A stretch of DNA of 49,522 nucleotides from Bacillota bacterium. GTDB taxonomy: Bacteria; Bacillota; Clostridia; Lachnospirales; Lachnospiraceae. The stretch is taken from contig JAEWIZ010000033.1 in NCBI GenBank assembly GCA_023386815.1, positions 1 through 49,522 on the forward strand, read 5' to 3'. The notes below the pieces were generated by a model. The model had not been told where the DNA came from. It worked only from the letters and a program-made list of their open reading frames with translations, and did not search any database. A program made the position numbers and the translations under genes. Positions 41,380 to 49,522 of the stretch are shown here, one piece after another (the stretch's first letter is position 1; each line of letters opens with the position of its first letter).

Positions 41380-44040
41380 TTATTTACTAAAATGCTCTAA
41401 TCTCTCACTTACCTGTTTCATCATGTCCGTGTATTTCTCAAGCTTTGCTCTTTCCTCCGCTAACTTTGCTTCCGGAGCCTTGTTTACAAAGTTGGGATTC
41501 GCCAGCATTCCCGTAACACGCTTTAATTCGCCCTCGAGACGTTCCTTTTCCTTCTGGAGACGCTCGATTTCCTTCTCCATATCTACCAGATCAGCAAATG
41601 GAATATAGATAACAGCACCTGGAACTACAGTAGATACAGCATCTTCTGAGATTCCGGTCTTATCTTCCTGAATCAGAACTTCATTTGCATAGCCTAAGGT
41701 TGCGAAGAATACCTTACTGTCCTTAAAAATGCTTCTTACCTTTTCATTCTCAGAAACAACAATGACAGTAGCCTTTCTGCTCGGAGGAACATTCATTTCT
41801 GTACGAACGTTACGAATACCTTTAACCGCTTCCTTAATCAGCTCAACTGCTTCTGCTTCCTCATTGTAGGAAAATTTCTCAGTAAATACAGGCCAATCAG
41901 CGATCATGATAGAATCTGCCTCCTTCTGACCTAGCATTTCCTGAAGGGTACAGAAGATTTCCTCTGTAACAAATGGCATATATGGATGAAGCAGCTTTAA
42001 GGAGGATACTAATACCTGCTTTAAGGTCCAAAGCGCTGCTGCTTTTGTCTCATCGGTCTCACTGTAAAGTCTTGGCTTCACCATCTCAATATACCAATCA
42101 CAGAACTCTTCCCATACGAAATCATAGATCTTTTGAACTGCAATACCAAGATCATAGCCTTCCAGATTCTCGGTAGCTTCTTTCACCAGGGAATTTACCT
42201 TGGAAAGAATCCATTTATCTGCAACGGTTAACAGTTTCTCATCAATTTGTGCCGGAATTGTCGCTTTCTCCAGGTTCATCATAATGAAACGAGAAGCATT
42301 CCATACTTTATTTGCAAAGTTTCTGCAAGCTTCTACTCTTTCCCAGTAGAAACGCATATCGTTTCCGGGAGCATTACCCATTACTAGGCTTAAACGAAGA
42401 GCATCTGCGCCGTATTTATCGATTACCTCAAGTGGATCGATACCATTTCCAAGAGATTTACTCATCTTACGACCCTGGGAATCACGTACCAGACCATGAA
42501 TTAATACCTTGCTAAAAGGCTTCATTCCCATCTGCTCATAGCCGGAGAACACCATACGGAGTACCCAGAAGAAGATGATGTCATAGCCTGTTACTAATAC
42601 ATCCGTTGGATAGAAATAATCAAGGTCATCCGTTTTATTTGGCCATCCAAGAGTGGAGAAAGGCCATAAAGCGGAGCTGAACCAGGTATCCAAGGTGTCT
42701 TCGTCCTGCTTAAATTGGTCATGACCGCATTTACAGTTTTCAGTAGGTTTTGTCTTGGAGATTACAACTTCCCCACATTTCTCACAGTACCAGGCTGGGA
42801 TTCTATGTCCCCACCAAAGCTGTCTGGAGATACACCAGTCTCTGATATTCTCAGCCCAGTTGAAATAGATTTTATCAAAACGCTCCGGTACAAACTGAAT
42901 TTCCCCGTTCTTTACGTTTTCAATGGCAGGCTTAATCAGCTCATCCATTTTAACAAACCACTGCTGCTTAATTAATGGCTCAACGGTTGTCTTACAACGA
43001 TCATGAGTACCAACATTATGAGTGTGATCCTCTACTTTAACTAAAAGACCCTGCTCCTGTAATTCGGATACCATTAATTTACGAGCTTCATATCTTCCCA
43101 TGCCTGCATATTTGCCGCCGTTTGCATTGATGGTCGCATCATCGTTCATAACATTAATCTCAGGAAGATTGTGTCTCTTACCAACCTCAAAGTCGTTCGG
43201 GTCATGAGCCGGGGTAATCTTAACAACACCGGTACCGAACTCTTTATCTACATAATAATCTGCAACCACAGGAATCTCACGGTTTACCAGTGGAAGTAAT
43301 ACGTTCTTTCCAATCAAATGCTGATATCTTTCATCATCAGGATGAACCGCAACCGCAGTATCACCAAGCATCGTCTCAGGTCTTGTCGTTGCAACCTCTA
43401 CAAAGCCATCCTCTCCTACAATCGGATATTTGATATGCCAGAAATGACCTGCCTGCTCCTCATGCTCAACCTCAGCATCAGAAATCGTAGTCTGACAAAC
43501 CGGACACCAGTTAATAATCTTGGAGCCCTTATAAATATAGCCTTTCTTATGAAGTTCAATAAACACTTCATTAACCGCATCATTGCAGCCTTCATCCATG
43601 GTAAAGCGCTCTCTGTCCCAGTCACAGGAAGAACCAAGCTTCTTTAGCTGAGAAATAATTCTGCCGCCGTATTCTTTCTTCCACTCCCAGGCTTTTTCAA
43701 GGAATTCTTCTCTTGTTAAATCCTCTTTATTAATGCCTTCCTTTTTCAGCTGTTCCAGAATCTTAACCTCTGTTGCGATACTTGCGTGATCGGTTCCTGG
43801 CTGCCAAAGTGCATTATAGCCCTGCATTCTCTTGAATCTGATCAGAATGTCCTGCATGGTATTATCTAGTGCGTGACCCATGTGGAGCTGCCCGGTAATG
43901 TTTGGCGGTGGAATCACGATAGTGAAGGGTTTTTTACTTCTATCTACCTCTGCATGGAAGTATTTGTTCTCCATCCATTTTTGGTACTGTTTTTCTTCAA
44001 TGTTTTTGGGGTCATAGGTTTTCGCCAGTTCTTTTTCCAT
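41380..44040 (-). CDS. valS: Valyl-tRNA synthetase
   Basis: 886 residues, class I. The HIGH-type motif is PPPNITGQLHMGHAL (about 44-58), the KMSKS loop is GRKMSKSLGNGIDP, and the editing domain has TTRPETMLGDTAVAVHP. The C-terminal ~60 residues form the Val-specific coiled coil (EIERLQKEKERLEGELKRV). Expression is controlled by the T-box leader upstream. GAAAGGAAG precedes the ATG. Confidence 0.97.
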   Translation of the reverse strand: MEKELAKTYDPKNIEEKQYQKWMENKYFHAEVDRSKKPFTIVIPPPNITGQLHMGHALDNTMQDILIRFKRMQGYNALWQPGTDHASIATEVKILEQLKKEGINKEDLTREEFLEKAWEWKKEYGGRIISQLKKLGSSCDWDRERFTMDEGCNDAVNEVFIELHKKGYIYKGSKIINWCPVCQTTISDAEVEHEEQAGHFWHIKYPIVGEDGFVEVATTRPETMLGDTAVAVHPDDERYQHLIGKNVLLPLVNREIPVVADYYVDKEFGTGVVKITPAHDPNDFEVGKRHNLPEINVMNDDATINANGGKYAGMGRYEARKLMVSELQEQGLLVKVEDHTHNVGTHDRCKTTVEPLIKQQWFVKMDELIKPAIENVKNGEIQFVPERFDKIYFNWAENIRDWCISRQLWWGHRIPAWYCEKCGEVVISKTKPTENCKCGHDQFKQDEDTLDTWFSSALWPFSTLGWPNKTDDLDYFYPTDVLVTGYDIIFFWVLRMVFSGYEQMGMKPFSKVLIHGLVRDSQGRKMSKSLGNGIDPLEVIDKYGADALRLSLVMGNAPGNDMRFYWERVEACRNFANKVWNASRFIMMNLEKATIPAQIDEKLLTVADKWILSKVNSLVKEATENLEGYDLGIAVQKIYDFVWEEFCDWYIEMVKPRLYSETDETKAAALWTLKQVLVSSLKLLHPYMPFVTEEIFCTLQEMLGQKEADSIMIADWPVFTEKFSYNEEAEAVELIKEAVKGIRNVRTEMNVPPSRKATVIVVSENEKVRSIFKDSKVFFATLGYANEVLIQEDKTGISEDAVSTVVPGAVIYIPFADLVDMEKEIERLQKEKERLEGELKRVTGMLANPNFVNKAPEAKLAEERAKLEKYTDMMKQVSERLEHFSK

Positions 44041-44103
44041 TGGTATCTTCCTTTCGAAAATATATTTGATTGCTTTTTGTATTGTTACAGATTAAGTTTT
44101 TTG

Positions 44104-44395
44104 AACATAAAAAAAGTCCTTCGTCAAAAAGGACGAAGAACCGTGGTACCACCTTTATTTTTGAGTGCTTTCCAATATTTATTAAAACCATAATAAATAG
44201 TTGTAGCTAATATTCACTCAACTCTTGATCTATAACGGGATTTCCCGGTATTTCCTACTCGCCATTTAATATGGTTTCAAAAATACTGTTCCGGAGCTAC
44301 CTTCAATAAGCTTGCCTTAGATCACCTTTCAGCCGGTGGATGATCCTCTCTGATAAGCTTCCCTTATCTAATCCTCTCCATCAATACATTTGCAT
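44104..44395 (-). promoter_or_regulatory. T-box riboswitch of valS
   Basis: The leader holds the T-box sequence GGTGGTACCACGG (about 44141-44153) followed by an intrinsic terminator (GTCCTTCGTC pairing, T run, 44104-44135). Stem I carries AGAGAGGATC and GGCTGAAAGG, and a specifier region GAAGGTAGC in which GTA (44300-44298) is a valine codon. Uncharged tRNA-Val would favour the antiterminator and valS expression. Confidence 0.9.
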
Positions 44396-44413
44396 TATGA
44401 AATATTAGTTCTA

Positions 44414-44442
44414 TAGTATGAAAAGATTAAAAAAATGTCAAG
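44414..44442 (-). promoter_or_regulatory. Promoter of the valS T-box transcript
   Basis: Perfect TTGACA (44437-44442), 17 bp, TACTAT (44414-44419). Confidence 0.85.
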
Positions 44443-44450
44443 GGGTTTTT

Positions 44451-44508
44451 GCATAAAACCTTATTATTCCTAATTACAGCTTGGCTTTTTGTATAAGGTT
44501 TTATGCAT
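44451..44508. terminator. Inverted repeat between lacZ and the valS promoter
   Basis: GCATAAAACCTTAT and ATAAGGTTTTATGC form a perfect 14-bp stem with a loop of about 29 bases, just past the lacZ stop and ending next to the valS -35. There is little T run on the minus strand, so termination is not certain; it may be an operator. Confidence 0.5.
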
Positions 44509-44535
44509 TTTCGGCAGAATTGACAGACGCAAATT

Positions 44536-47500
44536 TTAAAATTTCATTAAGAAGCCAAAATCAAATTCTGACTCAGCCAAAGCATATTCTTTCTCTAATT
44601 CAGGTCCACAACTATTTGACCCTACCCCACTATTCTTATAATCGATACAAACCTCAAGACAATCACTCTCTTCCAGCTCAAAGTTGTGTGCTTTTAACGT
44701 TAACTCTTCTTGGGTAAATGGTGAAACATGCATGCTAAACTCAGGTATACCAATTATTTTTAACAATCTTACTTCTTCCCTACTTATTTCCATCTCCAAA
44801 CAACCAAAATGACTCCCATTTTCTTGAGGCCTAACATAATCCACATGCAATTCCTGAGCCTTTTGAAGAAACCTCCCAAGATAAGTACTTAAATTCTTAT
44901 CCACATAGCTTTCACCTGGGCCATATCCAAAATAAGAAACGGTATCATATTCCTTAGGGACAAACATACGAAGCCCAAATCTAGGTAGAAATGGAAAATC
45001 AATATTGCGTTCCCCATGAATAGTTACTTCAATAGCTCCATTTTTGTTGATTCGATAATGAACTGTACCTCTTAAAAATGGTTGAATATAAATTGCTGCT
45101 ATGGTTATATTGCAGCCAATCACTAATTGCTGCTCCTCATGTTCGATTGTTATGCCCGAGACACGTACTGTTTTACGGTTATATCCGGCTTCCTCCCATT
45201 TACTACGAACCTTGCGATCATTATCGATCGGTGCACGCCAAATATTATATTCCATGGGCTTGCATATAATGGGATTGCCATTATATTCGATTGAATCAAA
45301 TACACCAGTATTTTTATTAAATGTATAGAAAAAATTATCTCCCTTGATCAGAACCATTTCATTTTCTTCTTTATAACTGATAGTACTATCATCTTTATAT
45401 ACTTCCTCTTCATTATTCGCAGTAATTATCTCCCTCCCTTTACGAATAATGATCTGATCAAACCCTAGTAGATGTCCAGCTGGTAGAAAGGCTTGTTCTA
45501 TCTTTAACTTATAATTTAGCTTTAAACAGCATATGCCTGATTCCGGTATGCCATAATCTATGAATACTTCTTTACTCGTATGAGGAGCAATATCAAGCTC
45601 TGGGAGCAATCCCTGTTCTAATATTACTCCATCTCTTGTGACTTCGTATTCTATCCTTATGAAATCTTTTATATTCATAAAATCCAGTTTATTCTCTAAC
45701 CGAATCTGCTTGGGGTTATATTTATTACCATATGTTCTGATGGGTCTGATGGCATTCTTATATTCTAATAAACCCGGATGAGGAATTCGATCGGGCGAAA
45801 CCAGTCCATCCATACAGAAGTTCCCATCATGAGGAAATTCTCCAAAGTCACCACCGTATAGGAACTTCTTTTTACCATTATCTGCTGTCCCATCATAGAC
45901 ACCATGGTCGCACCATTCCCACACAAAACCTCCGGTAAAGCTCTCATATTGATACATTTGCTGCATATACTTTTCGATATCTCCTGGTCCATTGCCCATC
46001 GCATGAACGAATTCACACAGGATAAATGGTTTTGTATTCTCACTCTTTTCCATATATTCATCAATCTCTTTGTTGGAGGCGTACATACGGCTAAAAATAT
46101 CTAACATAGAGGTATCATTCTTATGTCCACCGGATTCATAGATACTGCCTTCATAATGAGTGGGTCTCGTTGGATCATAATTCTTTACCCACCTTCCGGC
46201 TTCCTCCAGATTCTTACCATACCCTGATTCATTACCAAGGGACCATATGAGAACCGCCATACTATTTTTATCACGAATTACACAGCTTTCTACCCTATCA
46301 AGCATTGACTTGGCATATCGCTCATCTTGTGCCAGCAATCCAAACGTAACATTATCATCGACACCATTTATCGTTGTTGTCCCATGACATTCCAGGTCTG
46401 CTTCTGCAATCACATAGAAACCATATTTTTCACACAACTGTACAAACCAAGGTGCATTCGGATAATGACTCGTTCGAATTGCATTAATATTATGTAATTT
46501 CATGAGTTCAAGATCTTTTAGGGCATGTTCAGCACTGATTGTATACCCTGAGTAGGGGCTGGAATCGTGGCGGTTCACTCCCTTAAACTTAATCGGTACT
46601 TGATTAAGATAAAATATTCTATCTTTAATCTCAATCTTTCGAAGGCCAACGGACTGAACAATCACCTCATACTCTGTTTGCATGACTAAATAATATAGAT
46701 ATGGTGCTTCCGCGTTCCATAACTGAGGTTTAACAAGTTCTATCTGTAGCTTTCCTGAATCTGTGAAGCCCTTACCGTATAACTCCTTCGAATCCGTATA
46801 TAATTCCCAAGCAATTGATTGTACTTGATTACGCCAACTTGTATCTACAATGATATCTACATACTGCAAATCATCGGAGAAGTTTGTAGTGACCGTATAA
46901 TCTAAGATATGGTCAAAAGGGCGTGTTAATAGGTACACATCTCTAAAGATTCCAGACATCCGTAATTTATCCTGATCCTCTAAGTAGCTTCCATCACACC
47001 ATTTTAATACAAGAACTGAGAGACGATTTTTACCCTTTTGCAGCTTTGATGTAATATCAAACTCACTGGTAGAATGAGATACCTGGCTATAACCTACAAA
47101 GCTTCCATTTACCCAGACATAGAAACAGGAATCAACACCTTCAAAATTAAGATAGTTCTTCTGGTTTATCATATTCTCTGTAATGATAAAATCTGTAATA
47201 TAAGCTCCACAAGGATTATCCACCGGTACAAAGGGGGGATCGTAGGGAAATGGATATCTTACATTGGTATATTGATGTTTGTCATATCCCTTCATCTGCC
47301 AACAGGATGGCACTTCCACGAGGTCATAGTCGATTCCCTCAAAATCTTTCCTTGGGAACATTTCATCTACGTGAGAAATATTAGGATATAGATGAAACAA
47401 CCACTTTCCATTTAGTAAATGAAACCGTTCGGACTCTTCTCTTTTCCCACGCAAAGCACCTTCCACGTTAGTGTAGGGAATATAATAGCATCTTTTCTCT

Positions 47501-47553
47501 TCCATACCTACATGAAGTTTTGTTAAATCCTCATAATATTTTTCAACCTTCAT
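44536..47553 (-). CDS. Beta-galactosidase, GH2 family (LacZ type)
   Basis: 1005 residues, the full LacZ length with five domains. The N-terminal jelly roll has NFEGVDSCFYVWVNGSFVGY. The TIM barrel has RHDSSPYSG, AIRTSHYPN, the acid/base Glu in WSLGNESGYG and the nucleophile Glu in ILCEFVHAMGNG. The C-terminal domain holds FGYGPGESYVDK. No signal peptide, so cytoplasmic. It lies 200 bases after a sugar-binding lipoprotein gene, with a terminator between them. AAAGGAT lies about ten bases before the ATG. Confidence 0.95.
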   Translation of the reverse strand: MKVEKYYEDLTKLHVGMEEKRCYYIPYTNVEGALRGKREESERFHLLNGKWLFHLYPNISHVDEMFPRKDFEGIDYDLVEVPSCWQMKGYDKHQYTNVRYPFPYDPPFVPVDNPCGAYITDFIITENMINQKNYLNFEGVDSCFYVWVNGSFVGYSQVSHSTSEFDITSKLQKGKNRLSVLVLKWCDGSYLEDQDKLRMSGIFRDVYLLTRPFDHILDYTVTTNFSDDLQYVDIIVDTSWRNQVQSIAWELYTDSKELYGKGFTDSGKLQIELVKPQLWNAEAPYLYYLVMQTEYEVIVQSVGLRKIEIKDRIFYLNQVPIKFKGVNRHDSSPYSGYTISAEHALKDLELMKLHNINAIRTSHYPNAPWFVQLCEKYGFYVIAEADLECHGTTTINGVDDNVTFGLLAQDERYAKSMLDRVESCVIRDKNSMAVLIWSLGNESGYGKNLEEAGRWVKNYDPTRPTHYEGSIYESGGHKNDTSMLDIFSRMYASNKEIDEYMEKSENTKPFILCEFVHAMGNGPGDIEKYMQQMYQYESFTGGFVWEWCDHGVYDGTADNGKKKFLYGGDFGEFPHDGNFCMDGLVSPDRIPHPGLLEYKNAIRPIRTYGNKYNPKQIRLENKLDFMNIKDFIRIEYEVTRDGVILEQGLLPELDIAPHTSKEVFIDYGIPESGICCLKLNYKLKIEQAFLPAGHLLGFDQIIIRKGREIITANNEEEVYKDDSTISYKEENEMVLIKGDNFFYTFNKNTGVFDSIEYNGNPIICKPMEYNIWRAPIDNDRKVRSKWEEAGYNRKTVRVSGITIEHEEQQLVIGCNITIAAIYIQPFLRGTVHYRINKNGAIEVTIHGERNIDFPFLPRFGLRMFVPKEYDTVSYFGYGPGESYVDKNLSTYLGRFLQKAQELHVDYVRPQENGSHFGCLEMEISREEVRLLKIIGIPEFSMHVSPFTQEELTLKAHNFELEESDCLEVCIDYKNSGVGSNSCGPELEKEYALAESEFDFGFLMKF

Positions 47554-47571
47554 TTATTTAATTATCCTTTC

Positions 47572-47615
47572 AAAAAAAGGAACTGCGGCAAATACTCCGA
47601 CTTACGTTCCTTTTT
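47572..47615 (-). terminator. Terminator directly upstream of lacZ
   Basis: On the minus strand AAAAAGGAAC pairs with GTTCCTTTTT and T residues follow, only about 20 bases before the lacZ start. It can end the binding-protein transcript or act as an attenuator for lacZ. Confidence 0.75.
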
Positions 47616-47750
47616 CATAGTATACTATTAGGTTTCATGTATCAAAAGTCTCATTCATATATCGAAGTGAATATGTGTGTATATAGATAATCTCAATACA
47701 GAGATTTGCCTTTTGATACTTGAATTCTATTTTATTGATTTACGAGTTAT

Positions 47751-49328
47751 TTATTTCCAAGCATCTAATTGAGTTTGTATCTCTTTTAATAAAGTATCTG
47801 ATCCATTCGCTTTTAAAGCTTCAAGGAATTCTGGAATCTTTTCTTCCGGATTAACCATACCAGTTTCAATTGCAGGTGTATACTCAGCAACTACATTCGT
47901 AAGAGCAGCAATTTCCGTATTAACCGCTTCCGTATTAAATGTAAAGCCTGCATGTGGTGCAGTTACTGCTGATTTATTATAATCTAAGAATAATTGTTCG
48001 ATGTTCTCAGGATAAGAGATGTCCCATTTTTGATTGAATGGTGTTCCAAATTGCCATCCAAATACATAATCATACCCATTTTGTTCTGATGTTAGAGTGC
48101 CACCCATAGTTTGATCGATTTGTGAATCTCCTACAGCAGTATAATTAACACCTTCAATACCATGTCTGATTAACGTTCCAACATATTCATCCGTATTTAA
48201 TAGGTTAATGAATTCCAAAGCTTTATCAGGATGTTCAGAACCGGAAGAGATTGCAAGTAATCCGCCTAAGGTACTACGAGTCTCAAATAGAGGATTCATT
48301 AAAGGAATAAATTCAACACCATGACCGTATTTTACTGCATCTGCTTCTTTTGCACCAGGAGCATAAGAAATCATATAGGAGAATAGGTTACCGTTGGTAA
48401 AATCGCTATCTCTTTTTGCAGCATCAGCATCATAGTTTACTGGATCTCCCGGCAAATAACCGGACTTGTTCCATTCATATACTAGTTTAGCGTAATCCAT
48501 ATATTCTTGTGTTGCATATTGATTAAACACTTCTTCTTGTCCTTGGAAATTACCATAATCAGATGCAGCGGATGCACCAGGAAGCGTTGGTGTACCAGTT
48601 AAACTTTCATAGGGCTGCGAAAGTGCAAATGCTGAGGTACCTGATGCATTAAGACCACTAAGACCAATGACATCTTTACCGGCTGCCTGTGATTTTTCAG
48701 CAACCACCTTTAAAACCTCTGTATAATCCTGGAACGATTTCACTTTTGTTAAATCAATCCCATATTCTTTGGCCATATCAGAGTTAACATAGATACCACC
48801 CTGCCATCCTAACTCTTTGTAGGTTGGAACAGCATAGATTTTATCATTAACCTTTACAGCATTCCATACATTCTCAGGAATGAAGTCGTAGGTTTCTTTT
48901 GCATACTGAGGTAATAGATCAGTAAGATCCATAAAGGCATCTCTATCTGCAAATTGTAGATAGTCCGTAGTCCAGCTTGCGGTAAAACAAATATCAAAGT
49001 TTTCGCCTGAGTTAATATATGTAGGCATCTTCTCTTGATAGTCTGAGTTAGCCATTGAAGTGTATTCAATTTCTACACCAATTTTATCTCTGGTGTACTT
49101 ATTTAATTCTTCAATCACTTTAGCTGTGTCTGGTTCAACAGAGTTTAATGACATAAACCATTTTAAAGTTACGATATCCTCTTGCTCTTGTGCTGCCTCT
49201 GTCTCTGCTTTGGTGTCTGTGTTTCCGCTATCCGCTTTTCCAGTCTCTGTATCTTTGCCTTTACATCCTGTGAGTAATGCGGCAACCATACTGACGCCCA
49301 ATAAGATACTTAATAGTCTTTTTCTCAT
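47751..49328 (-). CDS. Sugar ABC transporter substrate-binding lipoprotein (LplA/YtcQ-like)
   Basis: 525 residues. The signal peptide ends in lipobox LLTGC with lipidated Cys22, followed by a Thr/Glu-rich linker and a family 1 solute-binding domain (LKWFMSLNSVEPDTAKVIEE...). The length and C-terminal part fit the group with a DUF3502 end, which bind oligosaccharides. Permease genes are not in the window. GGAGGG precedes the ATG. The intron end lies only about 74 bases upstream, so the native promoter may be disrupted. Confidence 0.88.
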   Translation of the reverse strand: MRKRLLSILLGVSMVAALLTGCKGKDTETGKADSGNTDTKAETEAAQEQEDIVTLKWFMSLNSVEPDTAKVIEELNKYTRDKIGVEIEYTSMANSDYQEKMPTYINSGENFDICFTASWTTDYLQFADRDAFMDLTDLLPQYAKETYDFIPENVWNAVKVNDKIYAVPTYKELGWQGGIYVNSDMAKEYGIDLTKVKSFQDYTEVLKVVAEKSQAAGKDVIGLSGLNASGTSAFALSQPYESLTGTPTLPGASAASDYGNFQGQEEVFNQYATQEYMDYAKLVYEWNKSGYLPGDPVNYDADAAKRDSDFTNGNLFSYMISYAPGAKEADAVKYGHGVEFIPLMNPLFETRSTLGGLLAISSGSEHPDKALEFINLLNTDEYVGTLIRHGIEGVNYTAVGDSQIDQTMGGTLTSEQNGYDYVFGWQFGTPFNQKWDISYPENIEQLFLDYNKSAVTAPHAGFTFNTEAVNTEIAALTNVVAEYTPAIETGMVNPEEKIPEFLEALKANGSDTLLKEIQTQLDAWK

Positions 49329-49401
49329 AAATAACCCTCCATGTTTAATATTTATTCGTATACACTTGTGTGTATTGGAATCATGATTTTAAGCCAGTTT
49401 A

Positions 49402-49522
49402 GTAAATTCACACCTCACGGTATAAACTCCTATTCAGAACCGTGCGTGCGGCTTTCTCGCACACGGCTCTTCAAAATAACATTTACAGATACAAATCTAT
49501 TTCTCATAGATATTGACATAGC
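49402..49522 (-). mobile_element. 3' end of a group II intron (domains V and VI)
   Basis: On the minus strand a 33-base hairpin at 49437-49469 reads GAGCCGTGTGCG-agaaag-CCGCACGCACGGTTC, the catalytic domain V with its AGC triad and GAAA-type loop. It is followed by a domain VI-like stem (AGTTTATACC-gtga-GGTGTGAATTT) and then an AC 3' end near 49402. The reverse transcriptase gene and 5' half would lie beyond the right edge. The exact 3' splice site is an estimate. Confidence 0.8.

Overview
The window looks like chromosomal DNA from a low-GC, spore-forming Gram-positive bacterium of the Lachnospiraceae/Clostridia (a Lachnoclostridium-like organism). Pointers are AGGAGG-type ribosome binding sites, sigma-A promoters with 17-bp spacers, a T-box in front of valS, a single-chain PurL of about 1260 residues, CotF-type spore coat proteins, ECF sigma/RsiV-like pairs and many bidirectional Rho-independent terminators. 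The species call is inference.

Layout. 1-640: start of an unknown minus-strand gene behind a folded leader, tRNA-Gly(GCC), and a leader-peptide attenuator. 637-3511: MFS exporter, divergent CPBP-like membrane protein and an AraC/GyrI-like regulator. 3633-6955: polar amino acid ABC transporter behind a leader peptide with three consecutive Cys codons and a terminator, which suggests cysteine/cystine uptake controlled by attenuation. 7190-12583: SDR dehydrogenase, CoA-type NUDIX hydrolase, a SigV/RsiV-like pair, a stand-alone FakA-C-like domain, an M56 (BlaR1-like) sensor and a decayed blaI remnant with two palindromic operators. 12818-20893: chemoreceptor, patatin, low-molecular-weight phosphatase, a candidate small RNA, Lon, TetR and an acetate transporter. 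21075-26647: TraX-like protein, YhbE/YhbD-like pair, Lgt, an RD-repeat surface or coat-like protein and an M42 peptidase. 27428-29417: four-gene ECF sigma envelope-stress operon. 29564-34443: purL and a divergent LysR gene. 34665-37042: spore-coat/alcohol dehydrogenase cluster like the yra-adhB region of Bacillus subtilis. 37258-39327: MerR regulator, a MerR-type promoter, a TrmO-like methyltransferase and methylglyoxal synthase. 39557-41095: second SigV/RsiV-like pair. 41380-44442: valS with its T-box. 44536-49328: GH2 beta-galactosidase and a sugar-binding lipoprotein. 49402-49522: 3' end of a group II intron.

The main theme is RNA-level control. There is a Cys-codon attenuator, two leader-ORF hairpins that hide the downstream ribosome binding site, a T-box, and terminators placed directly before coding regions. 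The second theme is small repeats: three copies of a long palindrome (62-105 bp) fill gaps between genes in 34.4-38.9 kb, and the perfect 62-bp copy supplies a gene's stop codon. Two genes (NUDIX, ECF sigma) have good ribosome binding sites but no ATG, GTG or TTG at the expected place. No complete defence island, prophage, CRISPR array or biosynthetic cluster was seen.
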